DNA of 64,000 nucleotides from Aplectana chamaeleonis (GCA_029168955.1 JAPDOI010001068.1:124001-188000); one strand, 5' to 3'; counted from the stretch's first letter, positions 10,585 to 22,347 are shown. The notes: generated from the letters alone by a model not told the origin. Made by a program: numbers and translations.

Positions 10585-10851
10585 CAGGGTTGAGCAGGCT
10601 GTTGCGCCGATTTTTGGCATAGCTACGACCTCGTCCCATTGACCAATTCTTTTGAAGAATTTCCAGAATTTTTACGATCCCCTCTTGGGATAAATAAGTT
10701 CCTTAAGCTTTTTGAGGAAGCAAAAGTTGAATTTGTGGTAAAATTCGATCAAATCTGACGATCCTCCCCCGATTTTTTTTCTTTTTTTAAAAACTTTTCC
10801 AATCGTTTTACAACCCATCGTTGTGCCGAGTCGCAACCATGCTCAACCCTG
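10585..10851. mobile_element. hAT MITE (CAGGGTTGAGCA family), copy 1
   Basis: Ends CAGGGTTGAGCA / TGCTCAACCCTG, with the hAT-typical CAGGG start and an exact 8-bp target duplication CCGGTGAG at 10577-10584 and 10852-10859. The AT-rich interior has no coding sequence. Confidence 0.85.
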
Positions 10852-10859
10852 CCGGTGAG

Positions 10860-11547
10860 GCTGTTTCCCTAATCCCTAGTGTGTTCAGCTTCAGCCGCTC
10901 ACCTCCGGAGGATGACGGTATGTGAATGAAAACACACCGCTCTTAATTTCTTTTATACTCTACCCTTTATCAATTGGGTATCATCAATTTTGTTTACCGT
11001 GAGAATTTTGTGACGGTGGCAATTTATAATCGTCTGCAGCATTGCACTCACGAGGGATTTGATGCTGATATCAGCCACTGGGAGTATTTTTTCCTTAGAA
11101 TTTAGGTCTAGAAGATTTAAAATGGGTCTGATAAGATATGACGAATGATAGGCCGAAAGACATGTTTATTTTAGGTGGCTTCATAAACTATCATTGGTTG
11201 ATATCACTATCAAATATAATTTCCTCCCGTGGAAATCTTCTTGGAACGCACCCTGGATGTATCATTTTGTGTGGAACTCAGAATTAAGCGTAACTTTCAA
11301 GAGTTTGATATCTAATGAACACATGTATTGCGTCTGAACTCATTCGTGCCGTATTTTCACACCCAGCAAACTTCGCACCAACCCGGGGATCCCTCCCCTT
11401 CCGAAATCGGGAGAGTCAAGCGCCTCAAAAAGCGTACCTTACGCGCGTCATATTCAGAATTTGAGTTCAATTCTGAGTTTCAGAGCTCAGAAAATTCTGG
11501 CCTCGAACGATTTCGACGTAATCGTAATGAAATACGCGGTCGTGAAT
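10860..11547. other. no gene recognised
   Basis: The stretch 10950-11020 (CTACCCTTTATCAATTGG) is repeated at 35845-35880. Nothing else is supported. Confidence 0.4.
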
Positions 11548-11556
11548 GGCTTGATC

Positions 11557-11861
11557 AAAAGCACGCCCATGCCGATCACTTTTTCCGCAGGGCTACCGTA
11601 ACTATTCTTGTACAAAACATGATAACGAATGTAAACACACGCTCATAACATGCGGGATATAAAAGACCAGAGGAGCGGTATGCATTCATTCACACACCGC
11701 TCTCCTCGAGAAGCCACTGGGGAGTGGCCGAGGAGGTCGAATTTGTGCAAACATGTTTGTTGGCTATTAGGATGTGCTCATAACCATGCTGACACTTGGA
11801 AAAATTTTAAAGGAGGGTTACGGTAGCCCTGCGGAAAAATGATCGGCATGAGCGTGCTTGT
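11557..11861. mobile_element. Mutator-type MITE (ACAAGCACG family), copy 1
   Basis: The consensus terminal inverted repeat is ACAAGCACGCCCATGCCG, flanked by an exact 9-bp duplication GGCTTGATC (11548-11556 and 11862-11870). The interior has a TATAAAA at 11658-11664 followed by a hairpin, GAGCGGTATG pairing with CACACCGCTC. Both are kept in the other copies. Confidence 0.8.
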
Positions 11862-11875
11862 GGCTTGATCATGCT

Positions 11876-12504
11876 TCTTCTTGTCATCCATGAACAGAGC
11901 ATCGCATCAGAGGCGTAGGAAGCTAGCCACCTCACACGGCTTGTACCATAGATCTCGAGCAGACAAGGTTGTAGGCCTGGCCGAACATGAAAATAGATGC
12001 AATGAATCATGTCCAGCACATTCACAATCGGGGCATTTATCTGGGACTGACTGATCAATCCGATGAGTGTAGGCCTTTAGATATCTGGAGTGACCGCATC
12101 GTAGACCAGCGAGGATTGTTCGGGTACGTCTCGATAGTCCAGCTTCGCTGTCGTCGACTCGCGGGGGCACGCCGCCATAGATTAAGTTGGGCTGAGCATC
12201 AGACAGGTACTCTGCCACAAACCGCGTATGCTCAGCCATCTGTAGTCTTCTGCGCGAGAGCTCGGATGTGGCCCAGCGTTGTTGATCGACAGCAGACAGA
12301 GAAGCATTGAGCGGCATGCGTATGCTTCTTGGGTGGGGGCCGGACGACAGAAGTTGGTGATTTGGATGGGTCGGGCTCTTGACAATACTTATTAGAAATT
12401 GCTGAGACTGGAGTAAGCAGTGCTCTTTCACGGAAAAGTGGGCCGGTTTCCTGATGAAGATGCGGAATAGGCGTTGACTTGTGACATCCTGTAATAAGCC
12501 TCAG
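11876..12504 (-). mobile_element. 5'-truncated non-LTR retrotransposon (LINE)
   Basis: The minus strand keeps the last ~170 codons of ORF2. Past the reverse transcriptase these carry a basic LAGLRCGHSRYLKAYTHRI stretch and a zinc-binding end, CPDCECAGHDSLHLFSC, then LRL and a stop. The 3' tail is ACAAGAAGA. A 14-bp direct repeat, GGCTTGATCATGCT, flanks it (11862-11875 and 12505-12518). The CPDC...GH...HLF.C tail recurs at 33485-33688, so both come from one LINE family. Confidence 0.8.
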
Positions 12505-12749
12505 GGCTTGATCATGCTAAACGTACGGCTTCTCTGTCATAGTGCAGTGCTTCTTAATTACGAAGGGCGGAAAGTCATCGAATAGTTCACCGACGGGAGA
12601 GGTTGCGATCGATTTCCCTACACTCTGAGCGATTCATACCTCGGGTGGTAGTAAACTGACCCAAACTTGCAGGTAAGAACCGTGATCAGCTAGCGGTTAT
12701 CAGGTTGAAATCATGTGCTAAACCGGCATACATACAACCTAAAGCGCCT

Positions 12750-13018
12750 TTCACAGTCTGCCGGACGACGCCGTCCGCTACGTTATAAGATAGGGCTGCG
12801 GTGTCGGTGCCACCCGCACTGCGATGTCGGCCGACCGACGTCGCACTGCGGTGAAATCATTGACACGACGTCGGAGCAAGTTATGACCTGTCAAAACGTG
12901 TTGCTTTCGCCTCATATTTTGTACTGGAGAGTTGGAACTGACGGTTGTTCACCGCAGCTTCCCTCGCACTGCGGCTCACTTTTAACGTGCCGGACGGCGT
13001 CGTCCGGCAGACTGTGAA
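12750..13018. mobile_element. GC-rich MITE, TTCACAGTCTGCC ends
   Basis: Inverted ends TTCACAGTCTGCCGGACGAC; the interior is rich in CACTGCGATGTCGG-like motifs. It abuts and replaces the left part of a Mutator-type MITE (13019-13204). No clear target duplication. Confidence 0.6.
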
Positions 13019-13204
13019 TTTCGACCTCCTCATCCGCTTCCCAGCGGCTTCTCGAAGAGAGCGGTGTGTGAATGAATGCATACCGCTCCTCTGCCCTTTT
13101 ATACCCCGCATGTTTAGAGCGTGTGTTATCGTTCGTTGTATGTTTTGTTCAAGAATGGTTACGGTAGCCTTCCGGAAAAAAATGATCGGCATGGGCGTGC
13201 TTGT
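13019..13204. mobile_element. Mutator-type MITE (ACAAGCACG family), fragment
   Basis: Inverse orientation. It keeps the hairpin, the TTTTATA box and one end (ATCGGCATGGGCGTGCTTGT). The other end is lost at the junction with 12750-13018. Confidence 0.7.
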
Positions 13205-13287
13205 GAGAAAGTATGAATGGCTTCATTCTACGCTCTCGCTTCACGCGCGTGATACGCTGATACTGGGAAGTATGAATAGCCCCTAAT
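13205..13287. repeat. short MITE ending GAAGTATGAATAGCCCC + TAA
   Basis: Both ends carry AAGTATGAAT(A/G)GC-like motifs, and the right end sits next to TAA. Related termini occur near 10283, 17856 and 27880. Confidence 0.45.
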
Positions 13288-13754
13288 TCTAGAGAGTACT
13301 TATATCTTTGCTACCGGGCGAGCCTGGTACCTGCGTCGCGGCTCCCTAAGCAATTTGCATGGTCGATGTGCTGACCGAGATGAGCCGCGGCATGAGTCTT
13401 CTCATTTTCGGGTAGCCGTGAGTTGGATGTAGTATCGCTATTAGGTAAACGAAGCTTTCCCCAACCTCCATCCAACTTCTTTTTTCATTCAAAGAGTACT
13501 CAGATGACCCCCCGGTGGGTCATACATTTCGAAAGTCGAATTCTTCTTAAAGAGGATTGTACGCACCTACTTGCATATAATGCATTGACCCTCACTTTGG
13601 GTTGAGCAGGATTGTGTCTCGGCGCGCCGGGGTGTCGTGAAAGTTTTGGAAAATTCATGGAGAAAATGAAAATTTGGGGGGGGGGTGTTCTCGTAAAATT
13701 TTTGCAGGAAAAATTGTTTTCTTCAAACCACTTGGTAAGCTAAAATGAGGTAGT

Positions 13755-13950
13755 GGTGCTATTTGACCAGAGGGGCACTGTGGCGCGATGCACTTGGCTA
13801 CGCCCATTTCACCGTGGTGCACTAAATTTGAGCACCTACCCAGGGTTCCTCTTCCCTGCCAAATCAGGAGAGTCGTTCCGGCACGGGAAAATGGGCGTGG
13901 CCAAGTGCGATACAATTAAGCCCCCCCCCCCCACCTGGCCACATAGCACC
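13755..13950. mobile_element. hAT-type MITE with poly-C arm, copy 2
   Basis: Ends GGTGCTATTTG / CATAGCACC are flanked by GAGGTAGT and GAGCTAGT (7 of 8 match). It carries a run of 13 C. Same family as 7746-7910. Confidence 0.65.
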
Positions 13951-14156
13951 GAGCTAGTAATAGTCGCCCTCCTGTAGTAGCAGGTATGCGGCGTGAAATC
14001 AGTTGCGTCTGCAGCTGCCGTCATGAAATTTTGCGTAACGGTGGGTACACGGTAGTTTGGACAGAGTACCAGATTTCAGTCAAAATTCCATTCATGAGGT
14101 TATTCGAGTGCCTGGAAGCACGATACGTTATTGGAAGACTTGCGATTGCTGCTAAC

Positions 14157-14317
14157 CTCCATTTCCCCGCTACTCGCAGTTTTCTGTATCACTATCATAG
14201 AAGTGATGCGGTTTTTCAAATGATTCCTTCATTTTCATAGTTGCATTCTTCGAAAAACAACCGCTCCGCATCTACGATCCTGATAATACGACTGCAAGTA
14301 GCGGGGAAATGAAGGGT
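14157..14317. repeat. palindromic MITE (ATGCGGTTTTTC core)
   Basis: Arms start near CCATTTCCCCGCTACT and are inverted around an AT-rich centre. A relative with core GAAGCGGTTGTTTT is at 35028-35190. Confidence 0.55.
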
Positions 14318-14696
14318 ATAGTGTTCTTGCTCGGCGAAATATGATTATGATTCAAGGTTCGATGAACGTTGGTAACGGCCCAAGACAAGAAAACAGGTCA
14401 TGAAAACCATACGCGAAGGAGATAACTCAAGAGGAGGCTGAGCAAATCAACGAGAACGATCTGAAGAGGCAGGTTTCTAAAGCACTTTCACAGTGAATTT
14501 TCGCATGAGTACATTTTTTATTTGTCTTCGCCTCTACACCGAAGGGTGCGAAATCCCCAATAGAGACAGCAAAATAGAAGTGATGTAATATTGGAAATAA
14601 TTATTCAGGGGTTGACCGGGTAGACTGTTGTCAAAAATGAAAAAATTGAGATTTCGGACAGTCACCGCATTCAATGCGTGTTGAATATGCTGTCAA

Positions 14697-14983
14697 CTCG
14701 AGTGACCACTATACTCGTTATCCGAAGTTTATCCTTCAAATACTGGATTGATTCGGTTAATGCATTTTCGAGTTTCGCGGATAATGAATCGGTTCGGATA
14801 ACGCCCTTTTTGAAACTTCTGAATAATATATCGATTTGGATAATGCCGCTCCTCAGTCTCCCGGATATTGGTTCGATTCGGATTGTGCGTTTGTTCAAAA
14901 TTTCTGATATCGGATTATCCGAATCTCGGATATCCGGTCGAATTTCCGAATGTGATTCATTCGGATAATAAGCATAGTGACCG
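14697..14983. repeat. MITE with TTATCCGAA ends
   Basis: The inverted ends both read into TTATCCGAA, and the interior is a degenerate series of TTCGGATA-like words. TTATCCGAA near the end resembles pogo/Tigger TIRs; that assignment is tentative. Confidence 0.5.
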
Positions 14984-16130
14984 CTCCCATCGAGAGGCTC
15001 TATCGTGGGGGCACGTTTTTTAAACAGCATCATATGCTGCGAAATTTCATCGGAGCACGTGCTACATGGTAGTCCAGGGCTATGGTAGTAGCACACCGAC
15101 AATCGACGCGGCCAGCTTCCTGAGAACAATCTGGGGACGCTAGCGGTTGGACGAGGCTTCCAGGGGCGGGGTCAAGTACAGCTAACGTGGGTGATGGAAC
15201 CGGCGATGCTGGCGACATCTGAGTCCTGCCTCAAGAATGCGTCGTACGCTTTCCCTGGACATGGCTTCTCCGAGAAAAAACGGCTGATCTCGGTCGACAT
15301 GCGAAGCATCAAGGAACAAATACTGAATACCCAGTGAGATTTGATCGAAAAACCGACTGAGTCCGGGACACAAAAAAAAACTCGAGTGCATTGGCCCCTC
15401 CCGTGTGCGCGCGTAGAACCACTGCCAAGCGGGACGTTGTGTAAATTTCCGAAATCAGAGCAACCCCTATGGCCATCAAAATTTTGGAAATTTCTGGTAT
15501 TGATTGTGGCTTGAAACCGTTAGGGGGACTCGAGAAAATTAAATGATTCATTCATGAAAATGAAAATTTGGGCTGATATCTTATGCCGGATAGCGTTATC
15601 AGTCATTGTTTTCATAGACTCTGCCAACTTGAGACTTGATGCTCCGGGTAAAGCGGCCTTTATCACGCTCTGTTATCGTTAGGCATCAAATTCACCTTTA
15701 GCGCCTTCATCGAAGCTTATCCGCGCAAAGGGTGAATTTGCTGAGCGGGCGGATATCAGTCAGCGCAAAGAGTGAAAATACCGCCAGCGCTAACATGTTA
15801 ATGCATATCAGTTGTTGAGCGGCTGGATATCAATCAGCGCAAAGGGTGAAATTACCGCCGTTGCTGGCATGTCAGAAATTTCTACACAAGTGAAAACATC
15901 TTAGCGAAACATGATAAAACGATTGATCACGTCTCGATGGGTTTACCATGAGCACAGCCGGTATAGAAACCGCCTCCTCTCACTAGAGTCCTCATTCGGC
16001 ATTCTGATGCCGGCCCTGAAAGGTGACTTCGGGTCACTTTCCGGAGGCCAGCATAAATTTGGCTGCTGGGAGGATACAGTGGGTATCCTCACGGCGGGGG
16101 GCTGGCGAGTTACGCCGCGGTCCGCAGAGA
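14984..16130. other. no gene; GATATCAATCAGCGCAAAG repeats at 15720-15860
   Basis: Two diverged direct copies of GGATATCA(A/G)TCAGCGCAAAG lie here. The same words recur in both arms of the large palindrome (39440-39480 and 41090-41130). The GAGACTTGATGC word at 15631 is shared with the palindrome too. Confidence 0.45.
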
Positions 16131-16138
16131 GTGGCTCC

Positions 16139-16528
16139 CAGGGTTGAGCAGGCCGTTGTGGCGATTTTTGTCGTGGCTACGACCCCCCTCTATTTTACTT
16201 TTTTCCAAAAATCCCAAAATTTTACGACCCCTGGGACCAAAATTTTTTAGAAGTATTATTTAGTGTCTAATTAATAATTTTGTTTTGGAAGTGTCAATTT
16301 TTTTAACAGCTTCTCTGTATATAATCTGCTTTTGAATTGTAGAAAATGCATACTTCTCGCACGCGACTGACTATTCCTGCCTCATTTGACCTTATCATGT
16401 GATTTGAAAAAATCCTATTTTTCTTCCACAAATTTTACGACCCCTCCCCAAATTTTCATTTTTTCCCCGAAATTTCCAAAGATTTTACGACCCCCCGTTA
16501 TGACCAGTCACAACGCTGCTCAACCCTG
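16139..16528. mobile_element. hAT MITE (CAGGGTTGAGCA family), copy 2
   Basis: Same ends as 10585-10851, with an exact 8-bp duplication GTGGCTCC at 16131-16138 and 16529-16536. Repeated TTTTACGACCCC words fill the interior. Decayed relatives lie near 13604 and 17577. Confidence 0.85.
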
Positions 16529-16795
16529 GTGGCTCCTCACCGCAGACCTCGGTGAAGATTACGCCCATGTTGCGGACAAGGCGGGGCTTCTTACGCTGTG
16601 GACCTTCAAATTCGTGAAATTTTCGAGGTAAACTCACCCGTTTTTCGAGGTGATTTCACCTCATTTTCGGGGTAAATTGGACCCCCTCTCGCTGCCAGTT
16701 CGCACCATTTTCACGGGATATTCACCTCATTCTCACCTATCCTAGCGGCAAATCCACCCATACAGTGAATTTAACGCGGCAAATTAAGACTTCAT

Positions 16796-16935
16796 GCCGA
16801 CTTGTACATGAGCATCAAGTCTCTTTTGCTGAGGCATCAAGTCTCGAATTGGCAGAGGAGACTCCGCCGACTTGTACATGAGCATCAAGTCTCTTTTGCT
16901 GAGGCATCAAGTCTCGAATTGGCAGAGGAGACTCC
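16796..16935. repeat. exact 70-bp tandem duplication
   Basis: Two identical 70-bp units lie head to tail, each containing ACATGAGCATCAAGTCTC and GAGGCATCAAGTCTCGAATT. Identity implies a recent duplication. The words are shared with the palindrome at 38195-42905. Confidence 0.8.
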
Positions 16936-16939
16936 ATGG

Positions 16940-18850
16940 AAATAGATACTTCCACTTTTGAAAGCGGTATCATTCATTCTCCAACTGAGTGCTGAGGGCC
17001 CCCCACCCAAATGGTTTCATACCGTGATTGTATCCCTTTCACTTGCAGAAACTTTTATTTCAGGTCCGAAATTTTGCGATCCTCCCAACCTTCAATTTAG
17101 GCCCAAAATTTTGCGACCCCCATCCCCGCTGCGAAATTTAATCCACCCCGCTTGACCTTGCGTGCAGAGCACTCGTATCGACTAGCTGGATTGCGGACGG
17201 GTGGACTGTCGCAGGCAGACTCTGGGAGTGGAATTTCTGCGCGTCTGTCCTTATTTCAGGGTGTATCGCCCGGGTGGGATTCTGTCGATCAACCAGTTCT
17301 GACGGTGGCCTACCGTGACTGTTTAACGTATCCATTCATTCATAGTAAAGATTGTGCTCGATTTGGAGAATCGTTTTGTCATTGACATGAACGTCTTTTG
17401 GTGGCACACGTGTTGTTTTTCGAAACACCAGAGCACGTGCTTTCGTACCAGCAAGTTCCCTAACTGTGCTCCAAGCCGGCTTGTCTTTAAGTTGAATGCG
17501 TATTCGACATGCATTGAATGCAGCGATTGTCTGAGAAGCTGAAGAGTTTTTAATGCTTGAACATTTCGACGTAGGTGGGGTTAGGGTAAAGCAGGGCGTT
17601 GCGCCGATTTTCGGCGAAGTCATGACCCTCTGTTGACCAAAATTTTGCAAAATTTGAAAATTTCTCGCAATATCTCCTAACAAGTAGACATCAAATCTGT
17701 TTGTATTCAGTTCACCGAATATTCTTGAATAGAAAATTCGACTGAAATCTAATACTTAGCCCAAACTACCGTATACCCACCACAAGAAGAATTTCATGAC
17801 GGCTTCCGCAGACACAGCTGTTCTTCAGCTGCAATCTTACTATGGGGCTATTCATACTTCCAACCTCTCGCTCTTGCCAGAGCGGCCCGTTATGACGAAG
17901 AGGTGAGTATGAATGAAATTTCGATCTCCCGCTCCGGCAATGAAGTATAAGATCCAGAGACATCGCGATGGCAGAGCGGGAGGGGCGGAGAGTCGGTGGG
18001 TCTGTTCTTAGAAATGAAGCGATGCGGCTGGTCTTTGATAGGTTTGATACGATATGTTGGTTTTGTTGTATGTAAAGGCTCTTCAGGGGTGGATTCTACG
18101 GATTTTCAAAATAGACAATCATTAATAACGCTATCGGAAAACCCTTATCAGAGGCAACTTTCATTTTCAGAATTGACTCTTGCTTAGCCCCCTTCAAATA
18201 GATTTGAGCCAAGATTCATAATCGCACGACAGCCTTGTCGGTTTCCCCGCGTACCTTCCGCGTGGAGGTGTGCATTTGACCCTTGTATTGTGGTGAGCGC
18301 GAAGCGCTCACCAGATTTGGCTTTGATTCGCCATCGCGCAACCCCTGATCTCAGTATCAGGGTCCAGAGTAAACGAAGAAAGTTCGTTCTTTTGCATTCA
18401 ATATACTTTAGAAAGTTGAATAACTCTTCAAAAAAATGGTCCGGAATGGTTACCTGAGATTCGAGAAAAATTGTCAGAACCACGTGATTTTGGTCGAAAA
18501 TGGTTCATCTCCTTTTTTTCAGTTGGCGTACACGATCTTGTTGGAACACTTATCGTTGAGCTAGAAAGCTCATTTTTGGCCAGAAAGTTGGTTATGATTG
18601 CACCTAGCTCCTGTCAAAATTTTGAAGTTTGTAGCTCAATTTTGTGGAACTCTCAAAATTGAGGGTCAAGAAAGACAAAAACACGTAAACATGTTATTAT
18701 AAACCATCCGACGTTTACTCATTCGTAAAAATGAACTAATGAAATAAACACCGTTACTGATAGGCTTTTTCTCAGGATTGAACGCTCCCTGAGTCGGGGC
18801 AACGCTTCAATCAATGCGGCGGGAGCTTGGAAGTAGTTTTTGGAGCGCCG
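16940..18850. other. no gene; decayed MITE pieces
   Basis: A decayed hAT MITE end (AAAGCAGGGCGTTGCGCCG) lies at 17599, and a GGGGCTATTCATACTTCC terminus at 17846-17866. No coding frame with splice or motif support is seen. Confidence 0.4.
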
Positions 18851-18854
18851 CACG

Positions 18855-20885
18855 GTGTGAATCAGAAGTGCGCCACAGAACGCCGTAGATAGTGTGCGGA
18901 ACCCCAGTAGGAGTGCGCAAGACGCCGTAGAATGTGTGGATTCAAGTGGGAGGCGCAGAACGTCGTAGAAAGTGTGTGGGACCCAAATGAGAGCGCGCCG
19001 GGCGCCTAGAAAGTGTGCGGGACCCTAACGGGTGTGCGCAGTACGCCGTAGAAAGTGTTTGGGACCCAAAAGAAAGTACGTTGGACTCCGTAGAAACTGT
19101 GAGGTGACCAAGTGGAAGTGCGCAAGACGCCGTAGAACGTGTGCGGGACCCAAGTGGGATGCGAGGGACGCCGTAGAAAGTTTGCGCGACCAAAATACAA
19201 GCACGCCCATGCCGATCATTTTTTCCGCAGGGCTACCATAAACATTCTTGAACAAAATATGATAACGAACGATAACACACGCTCATAACATGCGGGGTAT
19301 AAAAGGGCAGAGGAGCGGTATGCATTCATTCACACACCGCTCTCTTCTTGAAGCCGCTGGGAAGTGGCTTAGGAGGTCGAAATTGCGCAAACACGATTGT
19401 TGGCAATAACGATGTGCTCATATTTAGGCTGACACTTGGAATTTTTTCGAAGGAGGGTTACGGTAGCCCTGCGGACAAAGTGATCGGCATGAGCGTGCTT
19501 GTAACCCAAATGGTTGTGCGCAGAACGCCGTAGAAAGTGTGCAGGACATCAGTGGGAGTATGCAGGATGTCATAGAAAGTGTGCAGGACATCAGTGGGAG
19601 TGTGCAGGATGTCACAGAAGGTGCGCAGGACATCAGTGGGAGTGTGCAGGATGTAACAGAAAGTGTGCAGGACATCAGTGGGAGTGTGCAGGATGTCACA
19701 GAAAGTGTGCAGGACATCACTGCGAGTGTGCAGAACGCCGTAGAAAGTGTGCAGGACATCAGTGGGAGTGTGCAGGATGTCACAGAAAGTGTGCAGGACA
19801 TCAGTGGGAGTGTGCAGGATGTCACAGAAAGTGTGCAGGACATCAGTGGGAGTGTGCGAGACATTAGTGGGAGTGTGCAGGATGTCACAGAAAGTGTGCA
19901 GGACATCAGTGAGAGTGTGCGAGACAGTGGGAGTGTGTAGGATGTCACAGAAAGTGTGCAGGACATCAGTGGGAGTGTGCAAGATATTAGTGGGAGGTGC
20001 CACAGAATGTGCAGGACATTAGTGGGAGCGTGCAGGACTTCATAGAAAGTGTGCAGGACATCAGTGGGAATGTGTAGGATGTCACAGAATGTGCGCAGGA
20101 CATCAGTGGGAGTGTGCAGGATGTCACAGAAAGTGTGCAGGACATCAGTGGGAGTGTGCAGGATGTCACAGAAAGTGTGCAGGACATCAGTGGGAGTGTG
20201 CAAGACATTAGTGGGAGTGTGCAGGATGTCACAGAATCTGCGCAGGACATTAGTGGGAGCGTGCAGGACTTCATACAAAGTGTGCAGGACATCAGTGGGA
20301 GTGTGCAGGATGTCACAGAAAGTGTGCAGGACATCAGTGGGAGTGTGCAGGATGTCACAGAAAGTGTGCAGGACATCAGTGAGGGTGTGCGAGACATTAG
20401 TGGGAGTGTGCATGATGTCACAGAATAGGCGCAGGCCATCAGTTGGAGTGTGAAGGACGTTAGTGGGAGTGTGCAGGACGTCATAGAAAGTGAGCAGGAC
20501 ATCAGTGGGAGCGTGCAGGATGTCACAGAAAGTGTGCAGGACATCAGTGGGAGTGTGCAGGACGTCATAGAAAGTGTGCAGGACATCAGTGGGAGTGTGC
20601 AGGATGTCACAGAAAGTGTGCAGGACATCAGTGGGAGTGTGCAAGACATTAGTGGGAGTGTGCAGGATGTCACAGAATCTGCGCAGGGCATTAGTGGGAG
20701 CGTGCAGGACTTCATAGAAAGTGTGCAGGACATCGGTGGGCATGTGCAGGATGTCACAGAATGTGCGCAGGCCATCACTTGGAGTGTGAAGGTCGTTAGT
20801 GGGAGTGTGCAGGACATCAGTGGGAGAGTGCAGTATGTCACAGAAAGTGTGCAGACATCAGTGGGAGCGTGCAGGACGTCATAGT
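18855..20885. repeat. 2-kb minisatellite of 21/42-bp units
   Basis: The 42-bp unit is a pair of 21-bp halves, GTGTGCAGGACATCAGTGGGA and GTGTGCAGGATGTCACAGAAA-like. The left part (18855-19196) carries an older variant with GGGACCCAAGTGGG and ACGCCGTAGAAAG. A Mutator-type MITE splits the array at 19197-19502. Because the unit is a multiple of three and lacks stops, frames of up to 439 codons stay open on both strands at once. That is a by-product of the repeat and not evidence of a protein. Confidence 0.85.
19197..19502. mobile_element. Mutator-type MITE (ACAAGCACG family), copy 2
   Basis: Starts ACAAGCACGCCCATGCCG and ends GAGCGTGCTTGT, with TATAAAA at 19298-19304 and the same internal hairpin. 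Flanks GACCAAAAT / AACCCAAAT match at 7 of 9 positions. The insertion point lies inside a minisatellite unit. Confidence 0.8.
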
Positions 20886-20989
20886 TGGGGGGGGGATGAG
20901 GGCAGGGCATCAGTGGGTTTGCTTTGAATTAACACCACCAGGCATAAACCATGTTGGAAAGGAAACCTTTAGGAAAAATAAATGAAATT

Positions 20990-21662
20990 CTTGAAAGTTT
21001 AGGTTCCTGGCAAAAGTGAAGATTTGGCATGGCCATTTTTTCGAAAAATTAGAAATATACTCAGTAAAAGGGGAAGGTAAAGAAAAATGAAAAAAGTTTT
21101 GAAATATTCCCGAGAACGATTTGGCGTAGAATAATTCGTTTTTTGGGAAATGTAGTGAAATAGTTGAAAGTATGATTTGGCAGTCGAGTTTGAACCGACC
21201 ATTGATAAGAGTTGTGCAAAATGAGAGATCGCATTGTATAAGCTTATCCGTAGAACATATCGAAGCGAAATCATACGTGATAAGGCAAGCAGTAAAAGCT
21301 CGTTCGGGAGCTGGAGTGCCGCGGTCTTCACGTATTAAGTGAAGTAAAATCAACTGTTTGTTAAATATCACGCGTGATTTTGCTTTGATATGTTCTACGG
21401 ATAAGCTTATACAATGCGAGCTCTCATTTTGCACAACTCTTATCAATGGTCGGTTCTAACTCGACTGCCAAATCATACTTTCAACTATTTCACTACATTT
21501 CCAAGAAATCGAATTATTCTACGCCAAATCGTTCTCAGGAATATTTCAAAACTTTTTCATTTTTCTTTACCTTCCCTTTTAACTGAGTATATTTCTAATT
21601 TTTCGAAAAAATGGCCATGCCAAATCTTCACTTTTGTCAGGAACCTATACTTTCAGGAACTG
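20990..21662. repeat. 673-bp foldback with ~290-bp near-identical arms
   Basis: The left arm (about 20990-21275) and right arm (about 21378-21662) are almost perfectly complementary around a loop of about 100 bp. The loop-proximal word is CATATCGAAGCGAAATCA or its variant. A transcript would form one long hairpin. Frames inside the arms are mirror images and not genes. Confidence 0.75.
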
Positions 21663-21664
21663 AG

Positions 21665-22345
21665 CATTCAAACTCAATTGCAGCTTTCCCGAACATCTGC
21701 GCATGCACACTCCCATTTTATTTCCGCATAGTTTTTACTTGGTTCTGCGCACTCCCACTGGGATACCGACAGATTTCTGGTAGTGGCTTAGTTATTTCGT
21801 ATCACTGTTGTATGGTACTCGTTGAAAGCAGTCCAAAACTGACATTAACATGGAAATCGGACCACTCTGAAACAAGTTATGGCTATGAGACCATTAGTGC
21901 GCGCAAAAATGCCGTTTCCGCAAAAGAAAAATTCTGCTCGGTATTGTAGGAGGATTTTTTTTGCATGATGACGGACCCCTTGCCCGGCGCCCAAGTCTGT
22001 CCCTTCCCCCTTTCTGCTCTCCACACCGTACGCCTTAGCCTGAGCTGCGGCCCCCTCTGTGACCATCACAGCGTGAGCTTAACTTTGTCTCGAGAACGAA
22101 TATGGCACGATGCAGAAATATGCATTTTAAACGTTTTCTAAACTGCTCATTGCCTTTGGAGATGTTTCTGGGCGCTGTTGCCTTCCTCGGCCACAGAGCA
22201 GAGAAGAACTCAACAAAAAATTATTTTCAGGGTTGGACCAACTGTTCTGTTGGCCTGAGTTTGACGGAAGAAACGGCACTACCTATCTCCGAAAAATGAG
22301 TGAAGACGAAGCTAGCGGGGGGTAAACGCGGGTGGTCGCGGAGCG
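21665..22345. other. no gene; minisatellite remnant at its left edge
   Basis: TCTGCGCACTCCCACTGGGATAC at 21744 is an inverted remnant of the 42-bp array, so the foldback probably entered array sequence. Nothing coding is supported. Confidence 0.4.
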
Positions 22346-22347
22346 TG

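Noticed and set aside
19424..20743. A 439-codon minus-strand open frame and overlapping 307-, 181-, 144- and 134-codon frames
   Set aside because: All lie in the 42-bp minisatellite, whose unit length and lack of stops keep several frames open on both strands. No start context, splice site or domain supports translation.
20910..21731. 178- and 105-codon frames that resemble each other
   Set aside because: They are the two arms of the foldback read in mirrored positions.
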